A stretch of DNA of 64,000 nt from Nocardia amikacinitolerans NBRC 108937 (GCF_001612615.1 NZ_BDAU01000003.1:1-64000); one strand, 5' to 3'; shown: positions 44,795-53,609, counted from the first letter of the stretch. Made by a program: numbers and translations. Notes: generated from the sequence alone by a model not told the origin.

Positions 44795-45898
44795 TCAGCC
44801 CGGCAGGCTTGTCGCGGTCTCCGTCGCGGTGCGCGCGGCGCGCAGCGAAGCGTGGGTCGGCGCGTCCGGCACGTGGGCGGGCTTGCGCGCGGCGAACTCC
44901 TTGCGCAGCACCGGAACGACCTCCTCGCCGAGCAGATCCAGTTGCTCCAGCACGGTTTTCAGCGGCAGCCCGGCGTGGTCGATCAGGAACAGCTGACGCT
45001 GATAATCGCCGAAGTGCTCGCGGAAGGTCAGTGTCTTGTCGACGACCTGCTGCGGGCTGCCGACGGTGAGCGGGGTCTGTTCGGTGAACTCCTCCAGCGA
45101 GGGGCCGTGACCGTAGACCGGCGCGTTGTCGAAGTACGGGCGGAATTCGCGCACCGCGTCCTGCGAGTTCTTGCGCATGAACACCTGTCCGCCGAGACCG
45201 ACGATGGCCTGGTCGGCGGCGCCGTGCCCGTAGTGCTCGTAGCGGCGGCGGTACAACTCGATCAGTCGCTGGAAGTGCTCCTTCGGCCAGAAGATGTTGT
45301 TGGCGAAGAAGCCGTCGCCGTAATAGGCGGCCTGTTCGGCGATCTCGGGGCTGCGGATGGATCCGTGCCAGACGAACGGCGGCACGTCGTCGAGCGGGCG
45401 CGGCGTCGAGGTGAACGACCGCAGCGGCGTGCGGAACCTGCCCTCCCAGTCCACCACGTCCTCGCGCCAGAGCCGGTGCAGCAGATGGTAGTTCTCGATG
45501 GCGAGCGCGATGCCGTCGCGAATGTCCTTGCCGAACCACGGATAGACGGGTCCGGTGTTGCCGCGGCCGAGCATCAGGTCGACGCGACCGTCGGCGAGAT
45601 GCTGCAGCATCGCGAAGTCTTCGGCGATCTTGACCGGATCGTTGGTGGTGATCAGCGTGGTCGCGGTGGACAGCTGGATGCGGTCGGTGCGCCCGGCGAG
45701 ATAGCCGAGCATGCTGGTCGGCGAGGACGGCACGAACGGCGGGTTGTGGTGCTCGCCCGTCGCGAACACGTCCAGGCCCACTTCCTCGGCCTTCTGCGCG
45801 ATCGTCACCATCGCCTTGATCCGCTCGGCCTCGCTGGGCGTGCGGCCGTTCGTGGGATCCGCGGTGACGTCACCGACGGTGAAGATTCCGAACTGCAC
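44795..45898 (-). CDS. Luciferase-like (LLM class) flavin-dependent oxidoreductase
   Basis: 367-aa TIM-barrel monooxygenase-like protein. GLDVFATGEHHNPPFVPSSP, LSTATTLITTNDPVKIAEDFAMLQHLADGRVDLMLGRGN and PLTVGSPQQVVDKTL (in parts) match bacterial-luciferase-like FMN or F420 enzymes. Mycobacteriales use F420 widely, so that cofactor is possible. It is not in an operon with known pathway genes. A GGTTG-N6-CAACC inverted repeat 22 bp upstream suggests control by a TetR- or MarR-type regulator. Confidence 0.88.
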   Translation of the reverse strand: MQFGIFTVGDVTADPTNGRTPSEAERIKAMVTIAQKAEEVGLDVFATGEHHNPPFVPSSPTSMLGYLAGRTDRIQLSTATTLITTNDPVKIAEDFAMLQHLADGRVDLMLGRGNTGPVYPWFGKDIRDGIALAIENYHLLHRLWREDVVDWEGRFRTPLRSFTSTPRPLDDVPPFVWHGSIRSPEIAEQAAYYGDGFFANNIFWPKEHFQRLIELYRRRYEHYGHGAADQAIVGLGGQVFMRKNSQDAVREFRPYFDNAPVYGHGPSLEEFTEQTPLTVGSPQQVVDKTLTFREHFGDYQRQLFLIDHAGLPLKTVLEQLDLLGEEVVPVLRKEFAARKPAHVPDAPTHASLRAARTATETATSLPG

Positions 45899-45919
45899 GA
45901 GGCCTCCTCGAGCTCATTT

Positions 45920-45935
45920 GGTTGACTTGGCAACC
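45920..45935. promoter_or_regulatory. Candidate operator before the luciferase-like gene
   Basis: GGTTG-N6-CAACC with perfect arms, 22 bp before the ATG at 45898; further GTTG/CAAC half-sites follow at about 45940 and 45953. It lies between divergent genes. Confidence 0.45.
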
Positions 45936-46041
45936 ATAGCAACTCGGCTGGGTTGCCGCATATTCCGACGTGACAGGGCTCACACCGAAGGACCCTGATC
46001 GCATCCAAGCCGAACCGTCGGTACCGGATACCATGCGCGGC

Positions 46042-46473
46042 ATGGCAAAGCTCAAGGTCTCCGTCGACGTTCCGATCAGCCCGGAAGAGGCGTGGTCGCA
46101 CACCTCCAACCTGTCCGAGCTGGACAAGTGGCTGACCATGCACGAGTCGTGGCGCGGCGAGGTGCCGGAAACGCTGACGGTGGGGACCGAGCTGGTCGGC
46201 GTCGCGTCGGTCAAAGGCATGCGCAACCGCGTGACGTGGAAGGTCAAGACCGCGGAGCCGCCGCGCAAGCTGGTGCTCAGCGGCGCGGGCAAGGGCGGCA
46301 CCAAGTTCTCGCTGGGACTTCTGGTGGCCCCCAAGGGATCCGGGTCCGAGGTGACCGTCGACATCGAACTCGGCGGGGCGCCGCTGTTCGGTCCGATCGG
46401 CTCGGGCGTGGCGCGCGCGGTGAAGGGTGACATCGAGCGCTCGCTGGACAAGTTCGTCGCGCTCTACGCGTAG
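46042..46473 (+). CDS. SRPBCC-superfamily protein
   Basis: 143-aa START-like domain: an N-terminal strand KVSVDVPISPEEAWSHTSNLSELDKWL, a middle sheet, and a long C-terminal helix VARAVKGDIERSLDKFVALYA (in parts). This polyketide cyclase/dehydrase-like fold binds hydrophobic ligands in a deep pocket. ATG at 46042 starts the domain exactly; a longer frame from 45970 adds an atypical leader. A strong hairpin follows the stop. Ligand is unknown. Confidence 0.85.
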   Translation: MAKLKVSVDVPISPEEAWSHTSNLSELDKWLTMHESWRGEVPETLTVGTELVGVASVKGMRNRVTWKVKTAEPPRKLVLSGAGKGGTKFSLGLLVAPKGSGSEVTVDIELGGAPLFGPIGSGVARAVKGDIERSLDKFVALYA

Positions 46474-46488
46474 CAGGCGCGTCGAAAA

Positions 46489-46528
46489 CGACTCGGGTCC
46501 ATGGCACAGCGGCCATGGACCCGAATCG
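46489..46528. terminator. Bidirectional terminator, SRPBCC/MFS
   Basis: 16-bp stem with one mismatch (arms 46489-46504 and 46513-46528) around an 8-nt loop, 15 bp after the SRPBCC stop and before the convergent MFS stop. Confidence 0.8.
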
Positions 46529-46546
46529 CTTGTCGGCGCGCGCTGC

Positions 46547-48082
46547 TCAGTGCACGAGCACCTTCGCGTCGGCGTCCTGGGTGTTCGCCGGTTTGGTCCG
46601 CGGCAGGAAGAACGCCGGGACAAGGGTCAGCACGATGAGGACCAGCGCGACGATGTAGGTGTCGCTGAACGCCTGCGCGGCCTGGTCCAGGCCGGTGGCG
46701 ATGGCGTCCGGTCCGAGCTGCTGCGCGAGCGCGGGGTCGGAATTCGCGCCGATCGCGGGACCCGCCAGGGTCTGGTCCTTCAGCAGGTTGGTCAGCACCA
46801 CCGACATGGTCGCGGTGCCGATCGAGCCCGCGGTCTGGTTGATGATGTTCATCAGCGTCGAACCGCGCGCCACCTGCTGGTGGGTCAGCGTCTGGATGGC
46901 GGCGGTCATGATCGGCATCATGGTGCAGCCCATGCCGAGACCCATCACGAGCAGCGCGACGCACATGATCACGTACGACGTGTCCGCCTCGAGTTGGGTG
47001 AAGAAGGCGGTGCCCGCCGCGAGCAGCACGATGCCGATCATCACGATCTTGCCCGGCCCGTACTTGTCGACGAACCGGCCTGCGATCGGCATGGTGAGCA
47101 TCGCGCCGAGACCCTGCGGCGCGATCAGCAGACCCGCCGCGAGCGCCGACTCACCGCGCACCTGCTGCAGGTAGCTCGGCAACAGCAGACCCGCGCCGAA
47201 GAACGCGATGGCGAACAGCACCATGGTCAGCACGGACGCGGTCAGCGCCTTGTTGCGGAACAGGTGCAGGTCGATGAGCGGATGCTTGGTGCGCAGCGCG
47301 TGGAAGACGAACGCCACCAACAGCACGAGGCCGATCGCGGCCGGAACGAGAACCTTCTTCGCGGTCACCGTGCCCGCCTCCGGAATCGTGGAGACGCCGT
47401 AGAGGAACAGGGCGAGACCCGGCGAGGCGAGCAGCATGCCGAGGAAGTCGAACGACTCCGAGGGCTCCGGCTCGTCGGCCGGGAAGACGACGTAGGCCAG
47501 CACCAGCGCGACGACGCCGATCGGCAGGTTGATCAGGAAGATCCAGTGCCAGCTGAACGCGTCGATCAGCCAGCCGCCCAGGATCGGGCCGCCGATCGGG
47601 CCGAGCAGCATCGGCACGCCGAGCACCGCCATCACGCGACCGACGCGCTGCGGGCCCGCCGCGTGGGTCATGATCGTCATGCCGAGCGGCATCAGCATGC
47701 CGCCGCCGATGCCCTGGATGACGCGGAAGGCGATCAGCGACTCGATGTTCCACGCGGTACTGCACAGCAGCGAACCGAGCACGAAGAACGTCAGCGCCGC
47801 CATGTAGAGGCGTTTGGTGCCGAACCGGTCGGCCGCCCATCCGGTGAGCGGGATGACGGTCGCGAGCGCCAGGGTGTAGCCCGTCATCGTCCACGCGGCG
47901 ATCGCGTAGCTGGTGCCGAACTCGATCTGGAAGGTCGGCAGCGCGACGGTCACGACGGTGATGTCGAGGATCGACATGATCGCGCCGAGCACGACCACGC
48001 CCGCCACCTTGAAGACGGCGGCGTCCAAGGTGTCCGAGGACGGATCCTGTCCCGCCGCCTGAATATCCGGAGGTTGTGTCAC
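46547..48082 (-). CDS. DHA2-family MFS drug-efflux-type transporter
   Basis: 511-aa membrane protein with about 14 hydrophobic segments. Motif A-like GWAADRFGTKRLY and motif C GVPMLLGPIGGPILGGWL mark a proton-driven antiporter of the EmrB/QacA type, and LDITVVTVALP is the motif D1 of 14-segment pumps. GTG start at 48082, with GGAGG close upstream. Likely exports toxic or antibiotic-like compounds. No TetR gene lies next to it; the 234-bp gap to the protease module would hold its promoter. Confidence 0.92.
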   Translation of the reverse strand: MTQPPDIQAAGQDPSSDTLDAAVFKVAGVVVLGAIMSILDITVVTVALPTFQIEFGTSYAIAAWTMTGYTLALATVIPLTGWAADRFGTKRLYMAALTFFVLGSLLCSTAWNIESLIAFRVIQGIGGGMLMPLGMTIMTHAAGPQRVGRVMAVLGVPMLLGPIGGPILGGWLIDAFSWHWIFLINLPIGVVALVLAYVVFPADEPEPSESFDFLGMLLASPGLALFLYGVSTIPEAGTVTAKKVLVPAAIGLVLLVAFVFHALRTKHPLIDLHLFRNKALTASVLTMVLFAIAFFGAGLLLPSYLQQVRGESALAAGLLIAPQGLGAMLTMPIAGRFVDKYGPGKIVMIGIVLLAAGTAFFTQLEADTSYVIMCVALLVMGLGMGCTMMPIMTAAIQTLTHQQVARGSTLMNIINQTAGSIGTATMSVVLTNLLKDQTLAGPAIGANSDPALAQQLGPDAIATGLDQAAQAFSDTYIVALVLIVLTLVPAFFLPRTKPANTQDADAKVLVH

Positions 48083-48316
48083 CGGTTAAGACTGTCACCT
48101 TCTCGCCCGAAGAACCAGCCGATTCTCACTCGCGTCGGCGAAGCGGATGATTCCGGCCGGAAAGATGCTTGTCGTTCGCCCGCTACGCGAGTAGTGGTCC
48201 CGCCGGTTTTGACGTAGTCGCCTACGCATGGCGCACGAGCCGCGTCGGCCGACACTTCTAATCGCACGCCCTTCCGGGCAGCGCGAAATCCAATCCATTC
48301 CATTCAGGGGCCCGAC

Positions 48317-49534
48317 ATGCCGCGCAGTCTTCGTTTCACCGATCCACCCAGCACTCCCGAACAGCTCGCGGCGGCGCCGCCGGATCGCGAGGCCGAGCCG
48401 ACGGACGGCCTCGTCTTCGAGACGACCGTCGACGTCCCTGCCGACGGCGCCGAGATCGAGCAGTCCTCGGTCGTCGTCCGCGGCTTCGACGCGGGCGCCG
48501 CGACGGAGCAGCCCGCGACCGAGGTCCGGATCAGCTACCGGCCGAGCCGCATCGGCGCCCGCGCCATCCCGCCGTCGGTGCCCGCGGAGCGAGTCGATCC
48601 CCCCGACGCCGAGATCGTGGCGCGCGAAGAGCGGCGCCTGGAACGCGAACTCGACGGGAAGGTCGCGAGTCCCGAACAGCTCGCCGACCTGGAATCGGCC
48701 ATCGCACGCGCCGCCGCCGGGTTGCCGCGCATCAGCACCGATGCCGGGGTGCCCAAGCACTTGGCGGTGCGCTCGGTTCCCGAACCGATGCCCGAGGAGG
48801 TCCGCGCGACCCGCTTCCCCACCGCCCCGGCGAATCCCTCGCTCGACGCGCCACGGCCCACGACGGTCTTCCTTCCCGAGAACCGACAGGTGCTGTGGGA
48901 CACGGCGTATCCGTGGGGCTGCAACGGCCGGGTGACCACCGGTAACGGTGCGGGTTCCGGCGTGATGGTCGGCCCTCGGCACCTGCTGACCGTTTCCCAC
49001 GTGATGGTCTGGAACAACGACGGATCGGTGGGCTGGCTGGAGTTCGTGCCCGCCTTCTTCGATCGCGAGCCGGGGCCGTTCGGGAAGGCGCACGCGATCC
49101 GGACCTACTACCACCGCAAGGTCACCGGCGGCCTCGACGAGGACGAGCGGCGTCACGACTACGTCGTGGTGGTGCTGAACTGGCGGATCGGCGATCGGAC
49201 CGGGTGGCTGGGGTCCAAGTCGTACACCGACGCGTGGGACGGCCAGACCTGGTGGAGCCACGTCGGCTATCCCGCCGACTTCGGTGGGCTGCGCCCGACC
49301 TGGCAGAGCAGCATTTCCCTCGACGGCCACAACGCGCATGCCGATTCGAACCAGGAGATGCACCACTGGGGCGATGTCGCGGTCGGCCAGTCCGGTGGCC
49401 CGTTCTTCGCCTGGTGGGACGGGGTTCCGCACGCCGTCGCGGTGCAGAGCTCGCACGACAGCGGACGCAACTACGCGAGCGGAGGCTCCTACATTCCCAA
49501 CCTGATCAACCGTGCTCGTTCCGAATTTCCCTGA
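48317..49534 (+). CDS. Trypsin-like serine protease, first gene of the protease module
   Basis: 405-aa protein. Residues 1-185 are acidic, proline-rich and probably disordered or a propeptide. The catalytic domain follows: LLTVSHVM with His228, RRHDYVVVVL with Asp281, and GQSGGPFF with Ser359, in chymotrypsin-fold order. No signal peptide or membrane segment is visible, so export is unproven. It is 33 bp upstream of an M4 protease gene on the same strand. An active peptidase is likely from the intact triad; substrate unknown. Confidence 0.82.
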   Translation: MPRSLRFTDPPSTPEQLAAAPPDREAEPTDGLVFETTVDVPADGAEIEQSSVVVRGFDAGAATEQPATEVRISYRPSRIGARAIPPSVPAERVDPPDAEIVAREERRLERELDGKVASPEQLADLESAIARAAAGLPRISTDAGVPKHLAVRSVPEPMPEEVRATRFPTAPANPSLDAPRPTTVFLPENRQVLWDTAYPWGCNGRVTTGNGAGSGVMVGPRHLLTVSHVMVWNNDGSVGWLEFVPAFFDREPGPFGKAHAIRTYYHRKVTGGLDEDERRHDYVVVVLNWRIGDRTGWLGSKSYTDAWDGQTWWSHVGYPADFGGLRPTWQSSISLDGHNAHADSNQEMHHWGDVAVGQSGGPFFAWWDGVPHAVAVQSSHDSGRNYASGGSYIPNLINRARSEFP

Positions 49535-49567
49535 CAATCCGTCCATTTCGCAACGAAGGGAGCCGCC

Positions 49568-50728
49568 GTGATCACCCCAGCGGCACGCCGCAACTGCATC
49601 ATCCCGCCCTATGTCCTCGACATCTTGCTCCAGAGCCCGAATCCCGAAGTCCGCGGAGCCGCGATCGAAACCCTCGTCTCGGACACGCGCATGCGCACCG
49701 AGCGTCGCCTGACCGCCGCGATGCCCCTCGCCGCACCGCCGACCGACGCCGCCCGCACCGTCTTCGACTGCCGTTCGTCGCGCAATCTCGCCGCGGCACG
49801 CCAGGTCCGCGGCGAATCCGGCGCGGCGGTCGCCGACGAGTCGGTGAACCGAGCCTTCGACGGCCTCGGTACGACCCGCGCGTTCTTCGCCGAAGTCCTG
49901 CAACGCAAGTCGATCGACGACCGCGGCATGCAACTGCACGGCTACGTGCACTACGGCCGCCGATACAACAACGCGCTGTGGGATGGCAGCCGGATGATCT
50001 TCGGTGACGGCGACGGGCAGGTGTTCACCGACTTCACCAAGTCGCTCGATGTGATCGCCCACGAACTCGCGCACGGCGTCACGCAGTTCACCGCCGACCT
50101 CGTCTACGAGAGCCAGTCCGGTGCGCTCAACGAGTCGATGTCCGATGTGTTCGGCTCGCTGGTGAAGCAGTGGAACGCGAAACAGACCGCGGACAAAGCG
50201 GATTGGCTGATCGGCGCGGACATCTTCACCCCCGCCATCGGCGCCGACGCGTTGCGTTCGATGAAAGCGCCGGGGACGGCGTGGAACGAAGCGCTGTTCG
50301 GCAAGGACCCGCAGCCCGCCCACATGGACGACTACGCCGATCTGCCCATTTCCGAGGACGGCGACTGGGGTGGTGTGCACACCAACTCCGGTATTCCCAA
50401 CAAGGCGTTCTATCTGGCCGCCGTCGAAATCGGCGGCTACGCGTGGGAGGCGCCGGGGCACATCTGGTACGAAGCGTTGCGCAACGCGCACAGCCGGACG
50501 GATTTCGCGGAATTCGCCGAGCTGGCCGTCGCCGGGGCCGGCCGGGTGTGCGGCGCGGGCAGCCGGGAGCAGGACGCGGTGCGTTCCGCGTGGGCACAGG
50601 TCGGCGTCGATGTCGCGGGGAGAAGGGACGCCCGCGACGGCGCGGCGGCGAAACAGATCGCCGATCTGACGGCACAGATCAAGTCGCTGGCCGACCAGGT
50701 CGAACTGATTTCCGCCGAGCGGCGCTAG
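49568..50728 (+). CDS. Protealysin-like M4 metalloprotease
   Basis: 386-aa thermolysin-family zinc peptidase. HELAH (165-169) and NESMSD with Glu189 supply the zinc ligands, and GGVHTNSGIPNKAFY carries the later catalytic His. The short N-terminal propeptide contains RRNCIIPPYVLDILL, the PPYxL form typical of protealysins, instead of the long FTP/PepSY prosegment of secreted thermolysins. No signal peptide is present, again as in protealysin. The C-terminus ends in a coiled-coil-like helix (IADLTAQIKSLADQVELI). GTG start at 49568. An emfourin-like inhibitor follows directly. Confidence 0.9.
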   Translation: MITPAARRNCIIPPYVLDILLQSPNPEVRGAAIETLVSDTRMRTERRLTAAMPLAAPPTDAARTVFDCRSSRNLAAARQVRGESGAAVADESVNRAFDGLGTTRAFFAEVLQRKSIDDRGMQLHGYVHYGRRYNNALWDGSRMIFGDGDGQVFTDFTKSLDVIAHELAHGVTQFTADLVYESQSGALNESMSDVFGSLVKQWNAKQTADKADWLIGADIFTPAIGADALRSMKAPGTAWNEALFGKDPQPAHMDDYADLPISEDGDWGGVHTNSGIPNKAFYLAAVEIGGYAWEAPGHIWYEALRNAHSRTDFAEFAELAVAGAGRVCGAGSREQDAVRSAWAQVGVDVAGRRDARDGAAAKQIADLTAQIKSLADQVELISAERR

Positions 50729-50744
50729 AGCGGGCGTGGTGCCC

Positions 50745-51044
50745 ATGAAAGTCACGCTGACGACATCGGGTGGGCAGCTCCCCGGACTGCCCACCCCTGC
50801 GACGATCGTCGATACCGCCACGCTCGCGGCGGCCGACGCCGATCGACTGGCGCGCGCGGTCGCGGCCGCGGTCGCCGCGGACGACACCGCGCTTCGGACG
50901 TTCCGCGCGCCCGACGCCACCAGCTACCGCCTGACCATCGAAACCCCCGACGGCACCGATGTTCTGATCGGCTCCGACGGTGCGCTGAGCCCGGCGCTCG
51001 CCGAGTTGCTCGATGTGGTCGAGCAACTCGGCGCCACCTCCTGA
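50745..51044 (+). CDS. Emfourin-like inhibitor of the M4 protease
   Basis: 99-aa protein beginning MKVTLTTSGG and containing SYRLTIETPDGTDVLIGSDGALSPALAELLDVVEQLG (in parts), a pattern I recognise from emfourin, the protealysin inhibitor first described in Serratia, whose gene also lies directly downstream of the protease. Start ATG 50745 is chosen by homology; GTG 50736 is possible. It should be a cytoplasmic, slow-binding inhibitor that keeps the upstream M4 enzyme in check. The match is by eye and should be tested. Confidence 0.75.
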   Translation: MKVTLTTSGGQLPGLPTPATIVDTATLAAADADRLARAVAAAVAADDTALRTFRAPDATSYRLTIETPDGTDVLIGSDGALSPALAELLDVVEQLGATS

Positions 51045-51055
51045 TCCGCGCGGCG

Positions 51056-51486
51056 CGAGATCGGCTCGGCGGGCACGGGTCGAGCTACCGGTCCCGCGCG
51101 GTACCACATCGGCTCGGCACACACCAGCCGACATCACCGGCTCCGCGCGGTTTCACCGACTCGGCGCACACCAACCCACATCACCGGCCCCACGCGGCGA
51201 CCCGTCGACTCGCATACCAGCCGGGATCACCGGTCCTGTGCGGCGATTCACCAGTTCGGCGCACACCAACCCACATCACCGGCCCCACGCGGCGACCCAT
51301 CGACTCCCATACCAGCCGAGATCACCGGTCCCGTGCGGCGATTCACCAGTTCGGCGCACACCGACCGACGTCACCGGTCCCGCGCGGCACTACATCGGCT
51401 CGGCGAACGCCAGCCGACATCACCGGTTCAGCCCGGCCTCATCGACTCCCGCGCACAGCCGAGATCACCAGTCGCGCGCGGCGAGC
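51056..51486. repeat. Imperfect tandem repeat of about 46-49 bp, with a 95-bp higher-order unit
   Basis: About nine degenerate copies of a unit around CATCACCGGTCCCGCGCGG. The clearest part is a 95-bp unit made of a 46-bp and a 49-bp half: copy 1 at 51176-51270 and copy 2 at 51271-51365 differ at about five positions. Flanking copies are more diverged. Open frames here are by-products of the repeat. The last copy overlaps the 3' end of the LysR gene and supplies its stop codon. Confidence 0.85.
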
Positions 51487-52388
51487 AGCAGGTGGCGGCG
51501 TACCCGTTCGACATGGCGGCGGGGCGAACTACCGGGACGGCGGGCCAAGAAGGCGGTGTTGATCGGTGGGTCCTCCGGTTCGAGCAGCGCTGTGACCGCG
51601 CCCGAGGCGAGTTCGCGCGCGCACAGGTAGCGCGGCACCACGCTGACGCCCGCGCCCGCGACCACACCGGCGAGCACGGCGCGCAGGTCGCCGATGATCA
51701 GCGCGGGCTCGGCCGTGAGGCGGGTGTCGAAGACGTGGCGCCAGTAGCGGCGCAGGATCGGCAGGTCGGCGGCATAGGAGAGCAGCGGTAGCCCGGCCAG
51801 CGCCGCGGGATCCCCGGCGCGCAGCCGCTCGGTGTCGATGCGCCGCGCCACGACGGGGGCCGCGACGAGGACGAACTCCTCGTCGGCGAGTGGTTCGGCG
51901 AGCACCGTGCGGCCGCGCGGGCGGGTGGTCGCCACGACCAGGTCGTAGGTTCCGGCCCGGAGACCGGCGAGCAGGTCGTCGGTGAGGCCCGCGGTGAGCG
52001 TCAGCCGCACGCCGTCGGCCACCAGCGGCGCCAACGCGGGCACCACCATGGCGGCCAGCAGTTCGGCGGGCCCGGCCAGCAGCACCGGCGGTTCGGGCAG
52101 CGCCGCCTCCGGCTCGGCGCCGCCCGCGATCGCTTCCAGCGCGTCCATCGGCCCCGCCAGCCGGGCGGCCAACTCGTGCGCCGCGGCCGTGGCCGCCACC
52201 CCGCGCGGCAGCCGATCGAACAGCGGACGACCCAGCCGCCGCTCGAGCATCTGCAATTGCGTGGTCACCGTCGGCTGCGACAGCCCGACCTGCGCGGCGC
52301 CCGCCGTGATCGACCCCGCGCGGTACACCGCGAGGAAGGTCCGCAGGTGCGCCAGATCCGCCACGCCATTGGTCCGCCGATCTGCCAC
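51465..52388 (-). CDS. LysR-family regulator
   Basis: 307-aa LysR protein. N-terminal helix-turn-helix (HLRTFLAVYRAGSITAGAAQVGLSQPTVTTQLQMLERRLG, in parts) and a periplasmic-binding-like effector domain from about residue 95. Start is GTG 52388; GTG 52364 is in frame and would fit the usual LysR N-terminus slightly better. It is divergent from YaeQ with a 45-bp gap. The last few codons and the stop lie in the tandem repeat. Confidence 0.85.
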   Translation of the reverse strand: MADRRTNGVADLAHLRTFLAVYRAGSITAGAAQVGLSQPTVTTQLQMLERRLGRPLFDRLPRGVAATAAAHELAARLAGPMDALEAIAGGAEPEAALPEPPVLLAGPAELLAAMVVPALAPLVADGVRLTLTAGLTDDLLAGLRAGTYDLVVATTRPRGRTVLAEPLADEEFVLVAAPVVARRIDTERLRAGDPAALAGLPLLSYAADLPILRRYWRHVFDTRLTAEPALIIGDLRAVLAGVVAGAGVSVVPRYLCARELASGAVTALLEPEDPPINTAFLARRPGSSPRRHVERVRRHLLLAARDW

Positions 52389-52433
52389 GGCGAAAGTCTA
52401 TTGCCCAGCACCCCTCGTTAAGCTTCTGCTCCT

Positions 52434-52976
52434 ATGGCTCTCAGCGCGACACTGCACACGTTCACCGTTCACTTGGCCGATGTCGATCGCGGCGTCTACG
52501 AGGAGCTGGAGTTGCGGGTGGCGCGCCACCCTTCCGAATCGGCCGAGTTCATGCTGACGCGGCTGCTGGCCTACTGCCTCGAGTACGAGGAGGGCATCGC
52601 CTTCAGCGACGGCGGCGTGTCCTCCACCGACCAGCCGGCCGTGCTGGTGCGCGACCTCACCGGTCGCCTCACCAGCTGGATCGAAGTCGGCGCACCCGAC
52701 GCGGAACGCGTGCACCGCGGCAGCAAATCGGCCGAACGCGTCGCCGTTTACACCCACCGCGACCCCGCCAAGGTGCTCGCCCAGCTCACCGGCAAGCGCA
52801 TCCACCGCGCCGCCGACATCCCCGTCTACAGCTTCGACCGCTCCTTCGTCGACGCCGCCGTCCCGGCCATCGACCGCCGCAACACGGTCACGCTGTCCAT
52901 CACCGAACGGCTGCTCTACCTCGACCTCAACGGAACCGTCCTGAGCACACCGGTCGAAGAGCACCGCCTCACCTGA
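52434..52976 (+). CDS. YaeQ-family protein
   Basis: 180-aa protein matching YaeQ across its length: ATLHTFTVHLADVDRGVYEELELRVARHPSESAEFMLTRLLAYCLEYEEGIAFSDGG, SWIEVGAPDAERVHRGSKSAERVAVYTHRD and a closing TLSITERLLYLDLNG (in parts). The family has a nuclease-like PD-(D/E)XK-type fold; its biological role is not settled. A perfect hairpin follows, ahead of a convergent gene. Confidence 0.92.
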   Translation: MALSATLHTFTVHLADVDRGVYEELELRVARHPSESAEFMLTRLLAYCLEYEEGIAFSDGGVSSTDQPAVLVRDLTGRLTSWIEVGAPDAERVHRGSKSAERVAVYTHRDPAKVLAQLTGKRIHRAADIPVYSFDRSFVDAAVPAIDRRNTVTLSITERLLYLDLNGTVLSTPVEEHRLT

Positions 52977-53138
52977 CCGCGGGGCACTCCGCACCAGCAG
53001 CCGGACGATGCACGCCGGGGGTCGGCCGTTCCGATCGAATCGACACCCGGTTTCCGCCGCTAGGGAAGAAGGGTTGGGCCGCAACCGATTCGGTATCCGT
53101 GCGCGGCTCGCCGTGTTCGATTACAGATCGAAACGACG

Positions 53139-53172
53139 ACGGCCCTCCGCGCGCTGGGCAGCGGAGGGCCGT
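53139..53172. terminator. Bidirectional terminator, YaeQ/secreted protein
   Basis: Perfect 12-bp stem ACGGCCCTCCGC with GCGGAGGGCCGT around a 10-nt loop, 13 bp before the convergent gene's stop. Confidence 0.8.
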
Positions 53173-53185
53173 GATAGCGGGACGG

Positions 53186-53509
53186 TTACCTGCACACACC
53201 GTCGAAGGCGGTGCCCTCGCGGGTGACGACGCCGTCCAGGATCGAGCACGCCGTGCCGTCCGCGACGGGCACCCGAACGACCGCCAGCGTGCGCGGATCC
53301 ACGCACGGCGCCTTCGGCGAACGGAAGCCCGCGGCCGCCAGGCTCGAGTTCAGCTGGTAGCCCGCGGACTCGCAGGCCTCCTTCGCCGCCTGCAGGTAGG
53401 CGTCGGTGGCGGGGTCCGCGGAGGCGTACCCGGCCCCCGTCACCGGGAGCACGGCAGCGATGACGGCTCCGGCGAAGAAGGTGATCCGGCGGTGTGCGAG
53501 TTTTGTCAT
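53186..53509 (-). CDS. Small secreted cysteine-containing protein
   Basis: 107-aa exported protein. Signal peptide: basic MTKLAHRR, hydrophobic ITFFAGAVIAAVLPVTGAG, cleavage near YASA-DP (about residue 31). The mature 75 residues hold four cysteines (EACES, APCVD, TACSI, GVCR), suggesting two disulfides. ATG at 53509 gives this signal peptide; a longer frame adds an unlikely leader. I do not recognise the family. Similar small secreted proteins are common in Nocardia and mycobacteria. Confidence 0.72.
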   Translation of the reverse strand: MTKLAHRRITFFAGAVIAAVLPVTGAGYASADPATDAYLQAAKEACESAGYQLNSSLAAAGFRSPKAPCVDPRTLAVVRVPVADGTACSILDGVVTREGTAFDGVCR

Positions 53510-53609
53510 GGCCGAGATCTTATGGGCTGAACCCGGTTTCAAGAACAATTCGGGCTGCGAATTCGCAGACCGAGTCCTGCAGAGCGGGACGGCCGAGCGT
53601 TCGGCCGGT

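Noticed and set aside
48317..50728. The two proteases as effectors of the MoxR-vWA cassette
   Set aside because: They lie 35 kb away with many unrelated genes between; proximity gives no support.
48095..50920. 941-codon minus-strand frame opposite the protease module
   Set aside because: Antisense shadow; plus strand carries intact catalytic motifs of two proteases.
51056..51486. Repeat block as a CRISPR array
   Set aside because: Units are contiguous and degenerate, with no constant repeat and unique spacers, and no cas gene is nearby.
51013..51630. 205-codon plus-strand frame across the tandem repeat
   Set aside because: Its residues simply follow the DNA repeat, it overlaps the LysR gene antisense, and it has no ribosome site or family features.
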